DNA of 64,000 nucleotides from DASSKP01 sp035695045 (GTDB lineage Bacteria > Actinomycetota > Actinomycetes > JAFAQI01): assembly GCA_035695045.1 (NCBI GenBank), contig DASSEX010000049.1, forward strand, positions 1 through 64,000. Direction: 5' to 3'. The translations under genes were made by a program, and so were the position numbers. Positions 37,923 to 47,276 of the stretch are shown here, in pieces (within the stretch, counting starts at the first letter, position 1; the number at the start of each line of letters is the position of its first letter). The notes under the pieces are model-generated. The model did no database searches, was not told the DNA's origin, and saw only the letters and a program-made list of their open reading frames with translations.

Positions 37923-39457
37923 GTGGTTCCTTCCGATGAGTTCATCAGCTCGGTGAGGCGGTGCGCGTCCAGCGGCTGCTCGACGACGGTGGTGATGCGC
38001 CCGCCGCGCAGGATTGCAACGCGATCGGAAGCATGGGCGAGCTCTTCCGGCTCGCTGACGACCAGGATCACGCTGGTTCCGGCGGCGGTCGCCTTGCGCA
38101 CGAGCTGGTAGATCTCGGCGCGGGCCCCGACATCGACGCCTTGCGTGGGCTCGTCGAGCAGCAGCACCTTCGGGTGCCGGCGGAGCCAACGAGCGAGGAT
38201 GACCTTCTGCTGGTTGCCGCCGGAGAGCGTCTCGATCGGCTGCTGGTCACCGCTCACCCGGATCAAGAAGTCGGAGATCGACTGCGCCGAGTCCTCGCGC
38301 TCCTGCCGATGACGCCACATGAGGCGCTGGAAGTAGGAGCCGCCCTGTCCGGCCGACAGGTTGTGCCGCACGCTGCATCCCGTGAGCACTGCGTCGGCCT
38401 GCCGATCCTCCGGCACGTAGGCGACGCCGGCCTTCATCGCCGCGTCGGGCGTGGCCGGTCTGTAGTCGACACCGTCGAGCGTGACCGTGCCGGACTCGAT
38501 CGGATACGCGCCGAACAGCATGCGGAGCAGCTCGGAACGACCGCTGCCGAGCAGCCCGGCGATGCCCAGCACCTCGCCCCGACGCAGCGTCAGGTCGACG
38601 CCGTGCAACGGGCCGCCGCTCAGACCGCGGACTGTCAACGCTGCGTCGGTGCTGGTCTCCACCTGGGCAGACGGGAACGCGCGCTCGATCGGCCGACCCA
38701 CGATGAGCTCGATCAGGTCAGACTCGCGCAGGCCCTTCGCCTCAACCGTGGCGACCTTGCGGCCGTCGCGGAGGACGGTGATCCGGTCGGCGACCGACAG
38801 CACCTCGTCGAGCCGGTGGCTGACATAGAGGATCGTCTGACCGTTCTCGGCGTAGACCCGGAGCGCGTCCAGGAGGTGCTCGACCTCCGCGTCCGGAAGG
38901 GCCGCCGTCGGCTCGTCCAGGATCAGGACGCCCTCGTCACCTTCGACGAGGTCCTGCATCGCACGGATGATCGCGACCCGGCTGCGGTCCGCCGCCCGCA
39001 GCGAGCGCAGCGGCGCCGTGGGTTGCGCGGGCACGTTGTACTTCGCCAGCAGGTCTCTCGTGCGGGCGTTGAGCATCGACCAGTCGATCCGCCCACCGAG
39101 ACCGCGCGGGAACTGCGCCCCGATCGCGAGGTTCTCCGCCACCGTGAGGTCAGGGAACACCGCTGGCTGCTGATGCACGAACCGCAGACCGGCAGCGTGC
39201 GCCCGCGCCGGCGACCATGCCTCGGCGGGGATGTCCTCCCCGTTGATGCTGAGAACGCCCCCGGGATCGGGCGGTACGACGCCCGCGAGGATCTTGATCG
39301 TCGTCGACTTGCCCGACCCGTTCCCGCCCAGCAGGGCATGGATCTCCCCGCGCCGGAGCTCGAGGTCAAGGCTGTCGAGAGCGAGTGTTCCGGAGTAGGT
39401 CTTGCTGAGGCCGCGCGTTGCGATCGCGACGCGCGGCTCCGCAATGACGGATGGCAT
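37919..39457 (-). CDS. Sugar ABC transporter ATP-binding protein with two NBDs (RbsA family)
   Basis: The 512-residue protein has two ABC domains. NBD1 has Walker A GGNGSGKST and Walker B VLILDEPTAAL, but its signature is degenerate (LRAADRSRV instead of LSGGQ). NBD2 has the usual RbsA-like altered Walker A GLLGSGRSE, intact LSGGNQQKV and Walker B LLLDEPTQGVD. This asymmetry is normal for the family in NBD2, while NBD1's signature is more diverged. The ATG overlaps the stop of the binding-protein gene by one base (TGATG), fixing the start. Confidence 0.93.
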   Translation of the reverse strand: MPSVIAEPRVAIATRGLSKTYSGTLALDSLDLELRRGEIHALLGGNGSGKSTTIKILAGVVPPDPGGVLSINGEDIPAEAWSPARAHAAGLRFVHQQPAVFPDLTVAENLAIGAQFPRGLGGRIDWSMLNARTRDLLAKYNVPAQPTAPLRSLRAADRSRVAIIRAMQDLVEGDEGVLILDEPTAALPDAEVEHLLDALRVYAENGQTILYVSHRLDEVLSVADRITVLRDGRKVATVEAKGLRESDLIELIVGRPIERAFPSAQVETSTDAALTVRGLSGGPLHGVDLTLRRGEVLGIAGLLGSGRSELLRMLFGAYPIESGTVTLDGVDYRPATPDAAMKAGVAYVPEDRQADAVLTGCSVRHNLSAGQGGSYFQRLMWRHRQEREDSAQSISDFLIRVSGDQQPIETLSGGNQQKVILARWLRRHPKVLLLDEPTQGVDVGARAEIYQLVRKATAAGTSVILVVSEPEELAHASDRVAILRGGRITTVVEQPLDAHRLTELMNSSEGTT

Positions 39458-40650
39458 CAGCCGACGCCCCAGGCCTTCTCGTAGACCGCCTTGAAGTCGA
39501 CCGGCGGCACCCACGGACCGCTGGCCGGCAGGTTGTGTGATCCGTCGACGAGCTGCCAGCCGAGACCGGAGTAGGCCGGCTTCTTGCCCAGGAAGAGGCT
39601 GTTCATCGTGTCGACGGCCGCCCAGCCGGTCCAGTCCGACGGCGAGATCATGACCGCGTCGACGCCCTGGTGGTTACGGATCAGGTTGAGCTCGTCCTCG
39701 AAGCCCTCGCCACCCATGACGTAGAGGCTGTTGGCGTGGCCGGACTGGATGACCGCCGGCGCGATGCTGAGCAGTGTCGCCGCGGTGAACGGGCTCTTCA
39801 CGACATTGGCTTCCGGGTGCTGCAGGATCGCGGACTGCGCGGTCTGCAGAAGCTGCGGACCGAGTTGCAGACCGGTGAAGTCGATGCTCTTCACGACCGA
39901 GCAACCGGAGCACTGCTTGATCGCGTTGAGGAACCCCTGGCCGGTGTAGTGCAGCACCGTGACCTGGGTGTCGTTGAAGAAGATGACCTTCGCGTGTCCG
40001 CCGGTCGCGGCGATCGCCGCCTCACCCTGCGCGAAGCCGTACTTCTCGGCGAAGGCACCGAGGTTCTTGTTCGCCACAGCGCCGTAGTTGATGTAACCAC
40101 TGAACAGCCGCTGCCCGCCGTGACCGCTGTAAGGGTCGTCACAGTCGTAGGCGTAGATCGGCACCGTGACGATGCCCTTGGCCTTCGCCTGCTCGAGCTG
40201 GGACTTCACGAAAGAGCAGTCGATCGCGTCGAGGATGATGCCGTCCGCCCCTGCGGCGATGGCCTGCGAGACGCCGGGAGCGTCGTTGGCGGGGTTGAGC
40301 TGGGTGTCGTAGATGTGGACCTTCCAGCCGAGCTTCTGCGCGGCTTCCTGCGCGGCGTTGACCGGCACGGACGAGCTCTCCGAGGACTGACCGCCGGAGA
40401 TGATCCAGATGCTCTTGCCCTTCGCGGCGCCTCGCGACGAGGTGTCCGGCGACGACAGCGTCCCCTTGTAGACCTCCTGCAGCACCGGGTTGGTCACCGG
40501 CGCGCTGGAGGAGCTACCGCTGCTCGGCTGCGTATTGCTGCTCGCGGTGTTGCTGCTGCTACTGCATGCGGACAAAACGACTGCGGACGCCGCCGTTCCG
40601 GCCAGCAACGCAAGGCGCGGGCCGGAAACGCGCAGGGGACGACGAGTCAT
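39457..40650 (-). CDS. Sugar ABC transporter solute-binding lipoprotein (Peripla_BP_4 family)
   Basis: The 397-residue lipoprotein has the signal MTRRPLRVSGPRLALLAGTA and a lipobox ending LSAC, then a Ser/Asn-rich linker. The fold is that of ribose/xylose/autoinducer-2-binding proteins: WIISGGQSSE at the N-lobe, then AIAAGADGIILDAIDCSFV. AGGAG stands upstream. Two inverted repeats (40758-40809) lie upstream and are candidate operators. It is the first gene of a binding protein-ATPase-permease-repeat protein operon. The sugar is unknown. Confidence 0.9.
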   Translation of the reverse strand: MTRRPLRVSGPRLALLAGTAASAVVLSACSSSSNTASSNTQPSSGSSSSAPVTNPVLQEVYKGTLSSPDTSSRGAAKGKSIWIISGGQSSESSSVPVNAAQEAAQKLGWKVHIYDTQLNPANDAPGVSQAIAAGADGIILDAIDCSFVKSQLEQAKAKGIVTVPIYAYDCDDPYSGHGGQRLFSGYINYGAVANKNLGAFAEKYGFAQGEAAIAATGGHAKVIFFNDTQVTVLHYTGQGFLNAIKQCSGCSVVKSIDFTGLQLGPQLLQTAQSAILQHPEANVVKSPFTAATLLSIAPAVIQSGHANSLYVMGGEGFEDELNLIRNHQGVDAVMISPSDWTGWAAVDTMNSLFLGKKPAYSGLGWQLVDGSHNLPASGPWVPPVDFKAVYEKAWGVG

Positions 40651-40757
40651 CGTTCGGGACACTCCTGTCGGAGAGCGGACCTGTAAGGGACAGGCAGGAA
40701 TAGCCCGAAGGTAGGCGTGTGGGACAGGTCACACCCGCGTGACAGGCGGTAACAGTC

Positions 40758-40775
40758 CGAACGGAATTCGGTTCG
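40758..40775. promoter_or_regulatory. Near-perfect 18-bp palindrome upstream of the sugar-binding-protein gene
   Basis: CGAACGGAATTCGGTTCG is palindromic except for one base pair, and lies about 108-125 nt upstream of the ATG at 40650. Its size and symmetry suit a LacI/GntR-type regulator site. Confidence 0.45.
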
Positions 40776-40785
40776 TAGTCCTAAA

Positions 40786-40809
40786 GATCATGGAACCACG
40801 ACCATGATC
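40786..40809. promoter_or_regulatory. Inverted repeat GATCATGG-N8-CCATGATC
   Basis: Perfect 8-nt arms around an 8-nt spacer lie beside the palindrome at 40758. It is a second possible operator for the sugar operon, or a weak terminator-like hairpin after uvrB. Nothing else was recognised in this 241-bp interval. Confidence 0.4.
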
Positions 40810-40891
40810 ATCAGAAGGATCTAGTCCCGGGCGGCATGTCCGACAGGACTTCTTCAAGACGTCGAACGTGGACCAATCAGGCGATAGCTGC

Positions 40892-43000
40892 TCAGCGCCC
40901 GACGCCGGCGGCGTCCATTGCCCGGAGCTCTTTCTTGAGCTCGTTCACCTCGTCGCGAAGGCGCGCGGCCAGCTCGAACTGGAGCTCCGCAGCTGCGGCG
41001 TGCATCTGGTCCTGCAGCTGCTGGATCAGCAGGGCGAGGTCGTGACGCGGCAGGCCCGCAAGCTCGGCGGCGTGCTGGCCCGCGGTCTTGCTCTTGCTCG
41101 CCATGCCGGGCACCGGCGTCTTGCCACGTGACTGGGTGCGCCCGCTCCCCCCGATCAGCTCCTCCTCGTCACCGCGAACGATGTCGTCGAGGATGTCGGC
41201 GATCTTCTTGCGCAACGGCTGCGGGTCGATGCCGTGCTCTTCGTTGTAGGCGACCTGCTTCTCACGACGGCGGTTGGTCTCCTCGATCGCCTTCTGCATC
41301 GAGGGGGTGATGGCGTCGGCGTACATGTGCACTTCACCCGAGACGTTGCGCGCCGCGCGACCAATCGTCTGGATCAGCGAGGTGCCGGACCGCAGGAAGC
41401 CTTCCTTGTCGGCGTCGAGGATCGACACCAGCGAGACCTCCGGCAGGTCGAGGCCCTCCCGCAGCAGGTTGATGCCGACGAGGACATCGAACTCCCCCAT
41501 CCGCAGCTCGCGCAGCAGCTCGACCCGGCGGAGCGTGTCGACCTCGCTGTGGAGGTAACGGACTCGTACGCCGTTCTCGAGGAGGTAGTCCGTGAGGTCC
41601 TCTGCCATCTTCTTCGTCAGCGTCGTGACCAGGACCCGCTCGTCGCGGTCGGCCCGCGTCTTGATCTCGTGCATGAGGTCGTCGATCTGACCCTTGGTCT
41701 GCTTGACCACGACCTTGGGGTCGATCAGCCCGGTCGGCCGGATCACCTGCTCGACCACGTCCTCCTTCACCCGCGACATCTCGTAAGGACCCGGTGTCGC
41801 GGACAGGTAGACCGTCTGCCCGATGCGCTCGAGGAACTCCTCCCACTTCAGCGGTCGGTTGTCCATCGCGCTCGGCAACCGGAAACCGTGGTCGACGAGC
41901 GTCCGCTTTCGCGACATGTCACCTTCGTACATGCCGCCGATCTGCGGCACGGTCACGTGCGACTCGTCGATCACGAGCAGGAAGTCGTCGGGGAAGTAGT
42001 CGAGCAGGGTGTGCGGCGGGGTGCCGGGTCCGCGGCCGTCGATGTGCCGCGAGTAGTTCTCGATGCCGGAGCAGAAGCCGACCTGGCGCATCATCTCGAT
42101 GTCGTAGGTCGTGCGCATGCGGAGTCGCTGCGCCTCCAGCAGCTTGCCCTGTCGCTCCAGCTCGGCGAGACGCTCCTCGAGCTCGGCCTCGATGCCGGCG
42201 ATCGCCCGCTCCATGCGCTCCGGTCCGGCAACGTAGTGGGTGGCCGGGAACACGAACATGGTGTCGTCGTCGCTGATGACCTCACCGGTCAACGGGTGCA
42301 GCGTCGAGATGCGCTCGATCTCGTCGCCGAACATCTCGATCCGGACTGCGAGCTCCTGGTAGACCGGGAAGACCTCGATCGTGTCGCCCCGGACCCGGAA
42401 GGTCCCGCGGGTGAACGCCAGGTCGTTGCGGGTGTACTGCACGTCGACGAACTTGCGCAGCAGCTTGTCGCGCTCGATCTCCTGACCCACCTCGAGACGC
42501 ACGCATCTGTCGACGTACTCCTGCGGGGTGCCGAGACCGTAGATGCACGACACGGAGGCGACGACGATGACGTCTCTGCGAGTGAGCAGAGACATGGTCG
42601 CCGAGTGACGCAGCCGCTCGACCTCCTCGTTGATCGAGGAGTCCTTCTCGATGTAGGTGTCCGTCTGCGGGACGTAGGCCTCGGGCTGGTAGTAGTCGTA
42701 GTAGGAGACGAAGTATTCGACGGCGTTGTCGGGCAGCAGCTCGCGGAACTCGTTGGCGAGCTGCGCAGCGAGGGTCTTGTTGGGCGCCATGACGAGCGTC
42801 GGCCGCTGCAGCTCCTCGACCAGCCACGCCGTCGTCGCCGACTTGCCGGTGCCGGTCGCTCCCAGCAGAACAGTGTCGCGATCGCCCCGCCGGACCCTCT
42901 TGGCCAGCTCCGCGATGGCGGCCGGCTGGTCACCCGACGGTTCGAAGTCGGAGACGACCTTGAAGGTCCCCGGCTTGGGCTGGATCGACGTGCTGGCCAC
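40892..43000 (-). CDS. uvrB: Excinuclease ABC subunit B
   Basis: UvrB verifies the lesion and loads UvrC. The 702-residue protein has Walker A LLGATGTGKS, the beta-hairpin region (YYDYYQPEAYVPQTDTYIEK), DEAD-like LLVIDESHV, the helicase motif QTIGRAARN and a C-terminal UVR helix that binds UvrC. GTG at 43000 (VASTSIQP) is the natural start; the open frame continues upstream through the neighbouring gene's territory. All motifs are intact. Confidence 0.98.
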   Translation of the reverse strand: MASTSIQPKPGTFKVVSDFEPSGDQPAAIAELAKRVRRGDRDTVLLGATGTGKSATTAWLVEELQRPTLVMAPNKTLAAQLANEFRELLPDNAVEYFVSYYDYYQPEAYVPQTDTYIEKDSSINEEVERLRHSATMSLLTRRDVIVVASVSCIYGLGTPQEYVDRCVRLEVGQEIERDKLLRKFVDVQYTRNDLAFTRGTFRVRGDTIEVFPVYQELAVRIEMFGDEIERISTLHPLTGEVISDDDTMFVFPATHYVAGPERMERAIAGIEAELEERLAELERQGKLLEAQRLRMRTTYDIEMMRQVGFCSGIENYSRHIDGRGPGTPPHTLLDYFPDDFLLVIDESHVTVPQIGGMYEGDMSRKRTLVDHGFRLPSAMDNRPLKWEEFLERIGQTVYLSATPGPYEMSRVKEDVVEQVIRPTGLIDPKVVVKQTKGQIDDLMHEIKTRADRDERVLVTTLTKKMAEDLTDYLLENGVRVRYLHSEVDTLRRVELLRELRMGEFDVLVGINLLREGLDLPEVSLVSILDADKEGFLRSGTSLIQTIGRAARNVSGEVHMYADAITPSMQKAIEETNRRREKQVAYNEEHGIDPQPLRKKIADILDDIVRGDEEELIGGSGRTQSRGKTPVPGMASKSKTAGQHAAELAGLPRHDLALLIQQLQDQMHAAAAELQFELAARLRDEVNELKKELRAMDAAGVGR

Positions 43001-43038
43001 AGCAGAACAACGTAGCCGGGGCCTCCGACAATCCCGGC

Positions 43039-44145
43039 CTAGCGGGAGGGGAACAGCCGGTGCGCCCGCACCAGGGCGTGCCAGGCGACGGGTGGCGCCG
43101 CCTGCCACGACCAGAGACTGACCGCGCGGGCGCCGTGGACGTGCGCCGTCCAGAAGAACGCAGGGACCTGGCGGCTGAGGTTGTTGTGGCGCAGGCCGGG
43201 GACGTCCAGCCGCCCGTCGTACCCCTGTCCCACCGGCTGCACCGGGCGGTGGAACCGCCGGAGGTAGCCGATGGAGCGCGCGGTGACGTCGCCCGGCGGG
43301 TTGTTGTACCAGTACGCCATCGGAATGAGCACGTCGCTGTGGGCAGCGACGGTGCCGTAGGGGTAGTCGCCAATCCGGTAGCGCGAAGGCCACGGGACGG
43401 CCGTGAGGATGGTCACGTTCTTCGGAAGGTAGGCCCGCAAGGCAAGGAGGTACTGCCTCACCCGCCAGCCGGCATTGAACGTTCCCTCGCTAGGCGTCTC
43501 GATGTCGGGAGCCACCGCGAAGATCCTGGCGCCGTGCGCGCCGGTGACCCGCGCCGCACGCGCCAGCCTGTGCGCATCGTGGAGGGGGTGCTTCAACCGC
43601 GGGAAGTCCCACGCGACGACGTGCAGGCCGGTTCCCCGAGCGGCCGAAAGGAGGTTGCGGAGGTGGTTGCCTCCGGAGAATCCGTCCCAGGACGATCCAG
43701 TGCGGAGGTAGAGCGTCGACAATCCGGCCTGCCGGGCACGGTGGACGATGCTGCGGGCGTTGCCGTGGTTGCTGCGACGCCACTCGTAGAGCCAGATGCC
43801 GGTGCCGGTCGGGATGTAGCGCACTGGTGCGGCGGTCTTCCTCGCCGGCTGCTTCGTCACCGGCTTGGCCGGCCGGACGGGTGGCTTCGCCGCCTCGGTG
43901 CGGCGCACCGCAGGCGTGCGGACGGTCGCACGGGCCGCGTTGCCGGCGACCGAGAGGCGCTCGACATGCCCGGTGCGAGAGTGCGACGAGGCCATGGCGG
44001 CCTGGTCGAGGGCACCCGGCGCACCGTGAGTGGTCGAGCCGAGACCCACCGCGCCGATCGCGCCGACCACGAGAAGGGTGGCCAGGCGAGTCAGCGGTGA
44101 CTCGGCGAAAGGCAGCCGTTGCGGCGCGTGCTGGGGGGGATGCAC
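43039..44145 (-). CDS. Exported TIM-barrel (glycoside hydrolase-like) protein
   Basis: The 368-residue protein has an N-terminal membrane/signal segment (about 17-40) and a Pro/Lys/Ala-rich linker to about residue 105. The C-terminal domain reads like a truncated alpha/beta barrel: GIWLYEWRRS, STLYLRTGSSWDGF, GLHVVAWDFPR, ARIFAVAPDIETPSEG, DVLIPMAYWYN and AVSLWSWQAAP. The acidic residues in DIETP and the YW near the end suggest a glycan-cleaving or glycan-binding protein, but no defined GH family is certain. It lies between uvrB and coaE on the same strand. The GTG start is weakly supported. Confidence 0.65.
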   Translation of the reverse strand: MHPPQHAPQRLPFAESPLTRLATLLVVGAIGAVGLGSTTHGAPGALDQAAMASSHSRTGHVERLSVAGNAARATVRTPAVRRTEAAKPPVRPAKPVTKQPARKTAAPVRYIPTGTGIWLYEWRRSNHGNARSIVHRARQAGLSTLYLRTGSSWDGFSGGNHLRNLLSAARGTGLHVVAWDFPRLKHPLHDAHRLARAARVTGAHGARIFAVAPDIETPSEGTFNAGWRVRQYLLALRAYLPKNVTILTAVPWPSRYRIGDYPYGTVAAHSDVLIPMAYWYNNPPGDVTARSIGYLRRFHRPVQPVGQGYDGRLDVPGLRHNNLSRQVPAFFWTAHVHGARAVSLWSWQAAPPVAWHALVRAHRLFPSR

Positions 44146-44209
44146 GCAGTGAAGGTAGGCGGCTGCGCGCCCGATTCGTGCCGGTTCTGAGCAGGACAGC
44201 CGGAACGGA

Positions 44210-44830
44210 TTAGGGGGCCATCGTCCGTCCGGCCCTGGCGCAGAGGTCAGCCCAGACTTCCCTCACGCGTGCGTCCAGCGAGGCCAGCTCGCCGTCGTTG
44301 TCGATGACGATGTCGGCGACCGCGAGCTTGGCCGAAAGCGGTGCCTGGGCGGCGATCCGGGCCTGCGCATCCTCGCGGCTCATCCCCCGCTGCTCGACGA
44401 GGCGACGCAGCTGCGTCTCGGCCGAAGCGGCGACCACGAGCACCACGTCGTACCCGTCCTGCAGGTTGTTCTCGACGAGCAGCGGGACGTCGTAGACGAC
44501 GACGGCGTCAGCCGAGTCGTGCTCGACCTCCGCCATCATCTGGCCGATCCGCTCACCGACGAGCGGGTGGACGATCGCGTTCAGAGCGGAGAGCTTCGCC
44601 GGGTCGTTGAAGACGATCCGGCCGAGGCCCTCCCTGTCGAGGGTCCCGTCCGCCCGGAGTACGCCGTCCCCGAACTTCTCGGCGACCGCAGCGAGGCCGG
44701 GCGTTCCGGGCTCGACGACCTCGCGCGCGACCGCGTCGGCGTCGATGATGACCGCGCCGAGCTCGCGAAGCCGCCGGGAGACCTCGCTCTTGCCCGAGCC
44801 GATGCCTCCGGTGAGCCCAACCGTGAGCAC
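44210..44830 (-). CDS. coaE: Dephospho-CoA kinase
   Basis: CoaE phosphorylates the 3'-OH of dephospho-CoA in the last step of CoA synthesis. The 206-residue protein has the P-loop GLTGGIGSGKSEVSRRL, DADAVAREVV and VYDVPLLVENNL with the expected spacing. It starts 4 nt after the rpsA stop, so the two genes form an operon, a common actinobacterial pairing. Confidence 0.96.
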   Translation of the reverse strand: MLTVGLTGGIGSGKSEVSRRLRELGAVIIDADAVAREVVEPGTPGLAAVAEKFGDGVLRADGTLDREGLGRIVFNDPAKLSALNAIVHPLVGERIGQMMAEVEHDSADAVVVYDVPLLVENNLQDGYDVVLVVAASAETQLRRLVEQRGMSREDAQARIAAQAPLSAKLAVADIVIDNDGELASLDARVREVWADLCARAGRTMAP

Positions 44831-44834
44831 GCGG

Positions 44835-46346
44835 CTACTCGGCCGCCGGCTCCTCCGCGGCGTCCGCGTCGTCGCCGCCGGTCAGCTTGCGGCGCAGCTC
44901 GGCGAGCGCCTCGTCACTGGCGAGCGTGCCACCGCTCGGCTCCGCGGCCGGCTCGGACGTGTAGGACGTCGTCTCGCTGGCCTGGGCCTCGGCGACCTGG
45001 GCCTCCTGGATCTGCTTCTGGTGCGCCTCCCAGCGGGCCTGGGCGGCGGCGTACTGCGCCTCCCACTCGGCCTGCTGCGCCTCGTAGCCGGGCTTCCACT
45101 CGCCGGTCTCGGCGTCGAAGCCCTCGGGGTAGATGTAGTTGCCCTGCTCGTCGTACTGGGCGGGCATGCCGTACTGCGCGGGGTCGAAGTGGTCGGCGAC
45201 CGCCTCGCCGATCGTGCCCTCGTTGGCCTGCTTGAGCGACAGCGAGATGCGACGACGCTCGAGGTCGATGTCGATGACCTTGACGTAGATCTCGTCACCG
45301 ACGTTGACGACCTGCTCGGGGATCTCGACGTGGCGCTCGGCCAGCTCGGAGATGTGGACGAGGCCCTCGATGCCCTCGGCGACGCGCACGAAGGCACCGA
45401 ACGGCACCAGCTTGGTGACCCGGCCGGGCACGACCTGGCCGATCGCGTGGGTGCGGGCGAAGGCCTGCCACGGGTCTTCCTGCGTCGCCTTCAGCGACAG
45501 CGAGACGCGCTCGCGGTCCATGTCGACGTCGAGGACCTCGACGGTGACCTCCTGGCCGACCTCGACGACCTCGCTCGGGTGGTCGATGTGCTTCCACGAG
45601 AGCTCGGAGACGTGAACCAGGCCGTCGACGCCGCCGAGGTCGACGAAGGCACCGAAGTTGACGATCGAGGAGACGACGCCCTTGCGGACCTGACCCTTCT
45701 GCAGCTGGGTGAGGAAGTTCTGGCGGACCTCGCTCTGCGTCTGCTCGAGCCACGCGCGGCGGGAGAGCACGACGTTGTTGCGGTTCTTGTCGAGCTCGAT
45801 GATCTTCGCCTCGAGCTCCTTGCCGACGAACGGCTGCAGGTCGCGGACCCGGCGCATCTCGACGAGCGACGCCGGCAGGAAGCCGCGCAGGCCGATGTCG
45901 AGGATGAGGCCACCCTTGACGACCTCGATGACGGTGCCGGTGACGATGCCGTCCTCGTCCTTGATCTTCTCGATCGTGCCCCACGCGCGCTCGTACTGCG
46001 CGCGCTTCTTGGACAGGATCAGCCGGCCCTCCTTGTCCTCCTTCTGGAGGACCAGGGCCTCGACCTCGTCGCCCACCTTGACGACGTCGTTGGGGTCGAC
46101 GTCGTGCTTGATCGACAGCTCGCGGCTGGGGATCACACCCTCGGTCTTGTAGCCGATGTCGAGCAGGACCTCGTCGCGGTCGACCCGGACGATGACCCCC
46201 TCCACGATGTCGCCGTCGTTGAACTCCTTGATCGTGCCTTCGATCGCGGCGAGGAAGTCATCGGCGGAGCCGATGTCGTTGATGGCGACCTGGGCAGGGC
46301 CCTTGGGGGCGGAGGGGTCGGCGACTGCGGTGGTGGTGGACGTCAT
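44835..46346 (-). CDS. rpsA: 30S ribosomal protein S1
   Basis: S1 helps mRNA binding at initiation. The 503-residue protein has four consecutive S1 OB-fold repeats (about 38-385) with repeated wording like VEGIEGLVHISEL and VDGLVHVSELSWKHIDHP. It ends in an acidic, Ala/Glu-rich tail. The ATG at 46346 begins MTSTTTAVADPS; an upstream in-frame start would add 20 unconserved residues. It is followed by coaE. Confidence 0.96.
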   Translation of the reverse strand: MTSTTTAVADPSAPKGPAQVAINDIGSADDFLAAIEGTIKEFNDGDIVEGVIVRVDRDEVLLDIGYKTEGVIPSRELSIKHDVDPNDVVKVGDEVEALVLQKEDKEGRLILSKKRAQYERAWGTIEKIKDEDGIVTGTVIEVVKGGLILDIGLRGFLPASLVEMRRVRDLQPFVGKELEAKIIELDKNRNNVVLSRRAWLEQTQSEVRQNFLTQLQKGQVRKGVVSSIVNFGAFVDLGGVDGLVHVSELSWKHIDHPSEVVEVGQEVTVEVLDVDMDRERVSLSLKATQEDPWQAFARTHAIGQVVPGRVTKLVPFGAFVRVAEGIEGLVHISELAERHVEIPEQVVNVGDEIYVKVIDIDLERRRISLSLKQANEGTIGEAVADHFDPAQYGMPAQYDEQGNYIYPEGFDAETGEWKPGYEAQQAEWEAQYAAAQARWEAHQKQIQEAQVAEAQASETTSYTSEPAAEPSGGTLASDEALAELRRKLTGGDDADAAEEPAAE

Positions 46347-46457
46347 GTGGTCGGAAGCTCTTCTCGGGGTGGACTCGGGGATCGGTGGACTCTGGGCGCT
46401 CGACACGCCGGTGGGCGTGCCAAGTCGGCGCGGGTAGATCGCGCTCGGTGGAGTCTA

Positions 46458-47273
46458 ATGCGGAGCGTGAACGACGTCGAGCGCGTCCTCAGGCGAGCAG
46501 CCGAGGTGACCGAGTCTGCCCGCGCCTCGCGCAGCTGGTGGGACGAGCAGTCGGCCGACTACTACGCCGAGCACGGCGCCTTTCTGGGTGACCGTGACTT
46601 CCTGTGGGGCCCGGAAGGGCTGAGGGAGAGCGCGGCCCGCCTGCTCGGCGACGTCGCCGGTCGCAGCGTGCTCGAGATCGGCTGCGGCGGAGCCCAGTGC
46701 AGCCGGTGGCTGGCGGACCAGGGTGCGATCCCGGTGGCCACCGATCTCTCCGGCGGACAGCTCGAGCAGGCGGCCGCGCTCAACCAGAGCACCAGGGTCG
46801 ACGTACCGCTGGTGCAGGCCGACGCGCAACGGCTGCCGTTCGCCGCCGGGTCCTTCGACCTGGCCTGCTCGGCGTACGGCGCCCTGCCGTTCGTGGCCGA
46901 CTCGGCGGCGGTCATGTCGGAGGTGGCGAGGGTGCTGCGACCCGGCGGGCGCTGGGTGTTCGCGACGACGCACCCGATGCGTTGGTGCTTTCTCGACGAT
47001 CCGGGCCCGGCGGGTCTGGTCGTGGAGTCGTCGTACTTCGACCGCCGGGCCTACGTCGAACAGGACGACGACGGCCGAGCCACCTACGTCGAGCACCACC
47101 GCACCTTCGGCGACCGGATCCGCGAGATCGTCGCCGCCGGCCTGCAGGTGCTCGACGTCGTGGAGCCGGAATGGCCGGACGGCCACGAGGAGGCGTGGGG
47201 CCCATGGAGCCCGCTGCGTGGCCGGCTGATGCCGGGCACCGCCATCTTCGTGACCGTCAAGCCGGTCGGTTGA
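46458..47273 (+). CDS. SAM-dependent class I methyltransferase
   Basis: The 271-residue protein has the SAM-binding motif I LEIGCGGAQCSRWLADQG, the acidic loop ATDLSGGQLEQA, motif II DLACSAYGALPF and LRPGGRWVFATTHP. The N-terminal SARASRSWWDEQSADYYAEHG is the typical actinobacterial form of this uncharacterised family. A small molecule is the likely substrate. GGTGGAG lies upstream of the ATG. It is divergent from rpsA and converges on the DUF3068 gene with a 3-nt gap. Confidence 0.85.
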   Translation: MRSVNDVERVLRRAAEVTESARASRSWWDEQSADYYAEHGAFLGDRDFLWGPEGLRESAARLLGDVAGRSVLEIGCGGAQCSRWLADQGAIPVATDLSGGQLEQAAALNQSTRVDVPLVQADAQRLPFAAGSFDLACSAYGALPFVADSAAVMSEVARVLRPGGRWVFATTHPMRWCFLDDPGPAGLVVESSYFDRRAYVEQDDDGRATYVEHHRTFGDRIREIVAAGLQVLDVVEPEWPDGHEEAWGPWSPLRGRLMPGTAIFVTVKPVG

Positions 47274-47276
47274 TCC

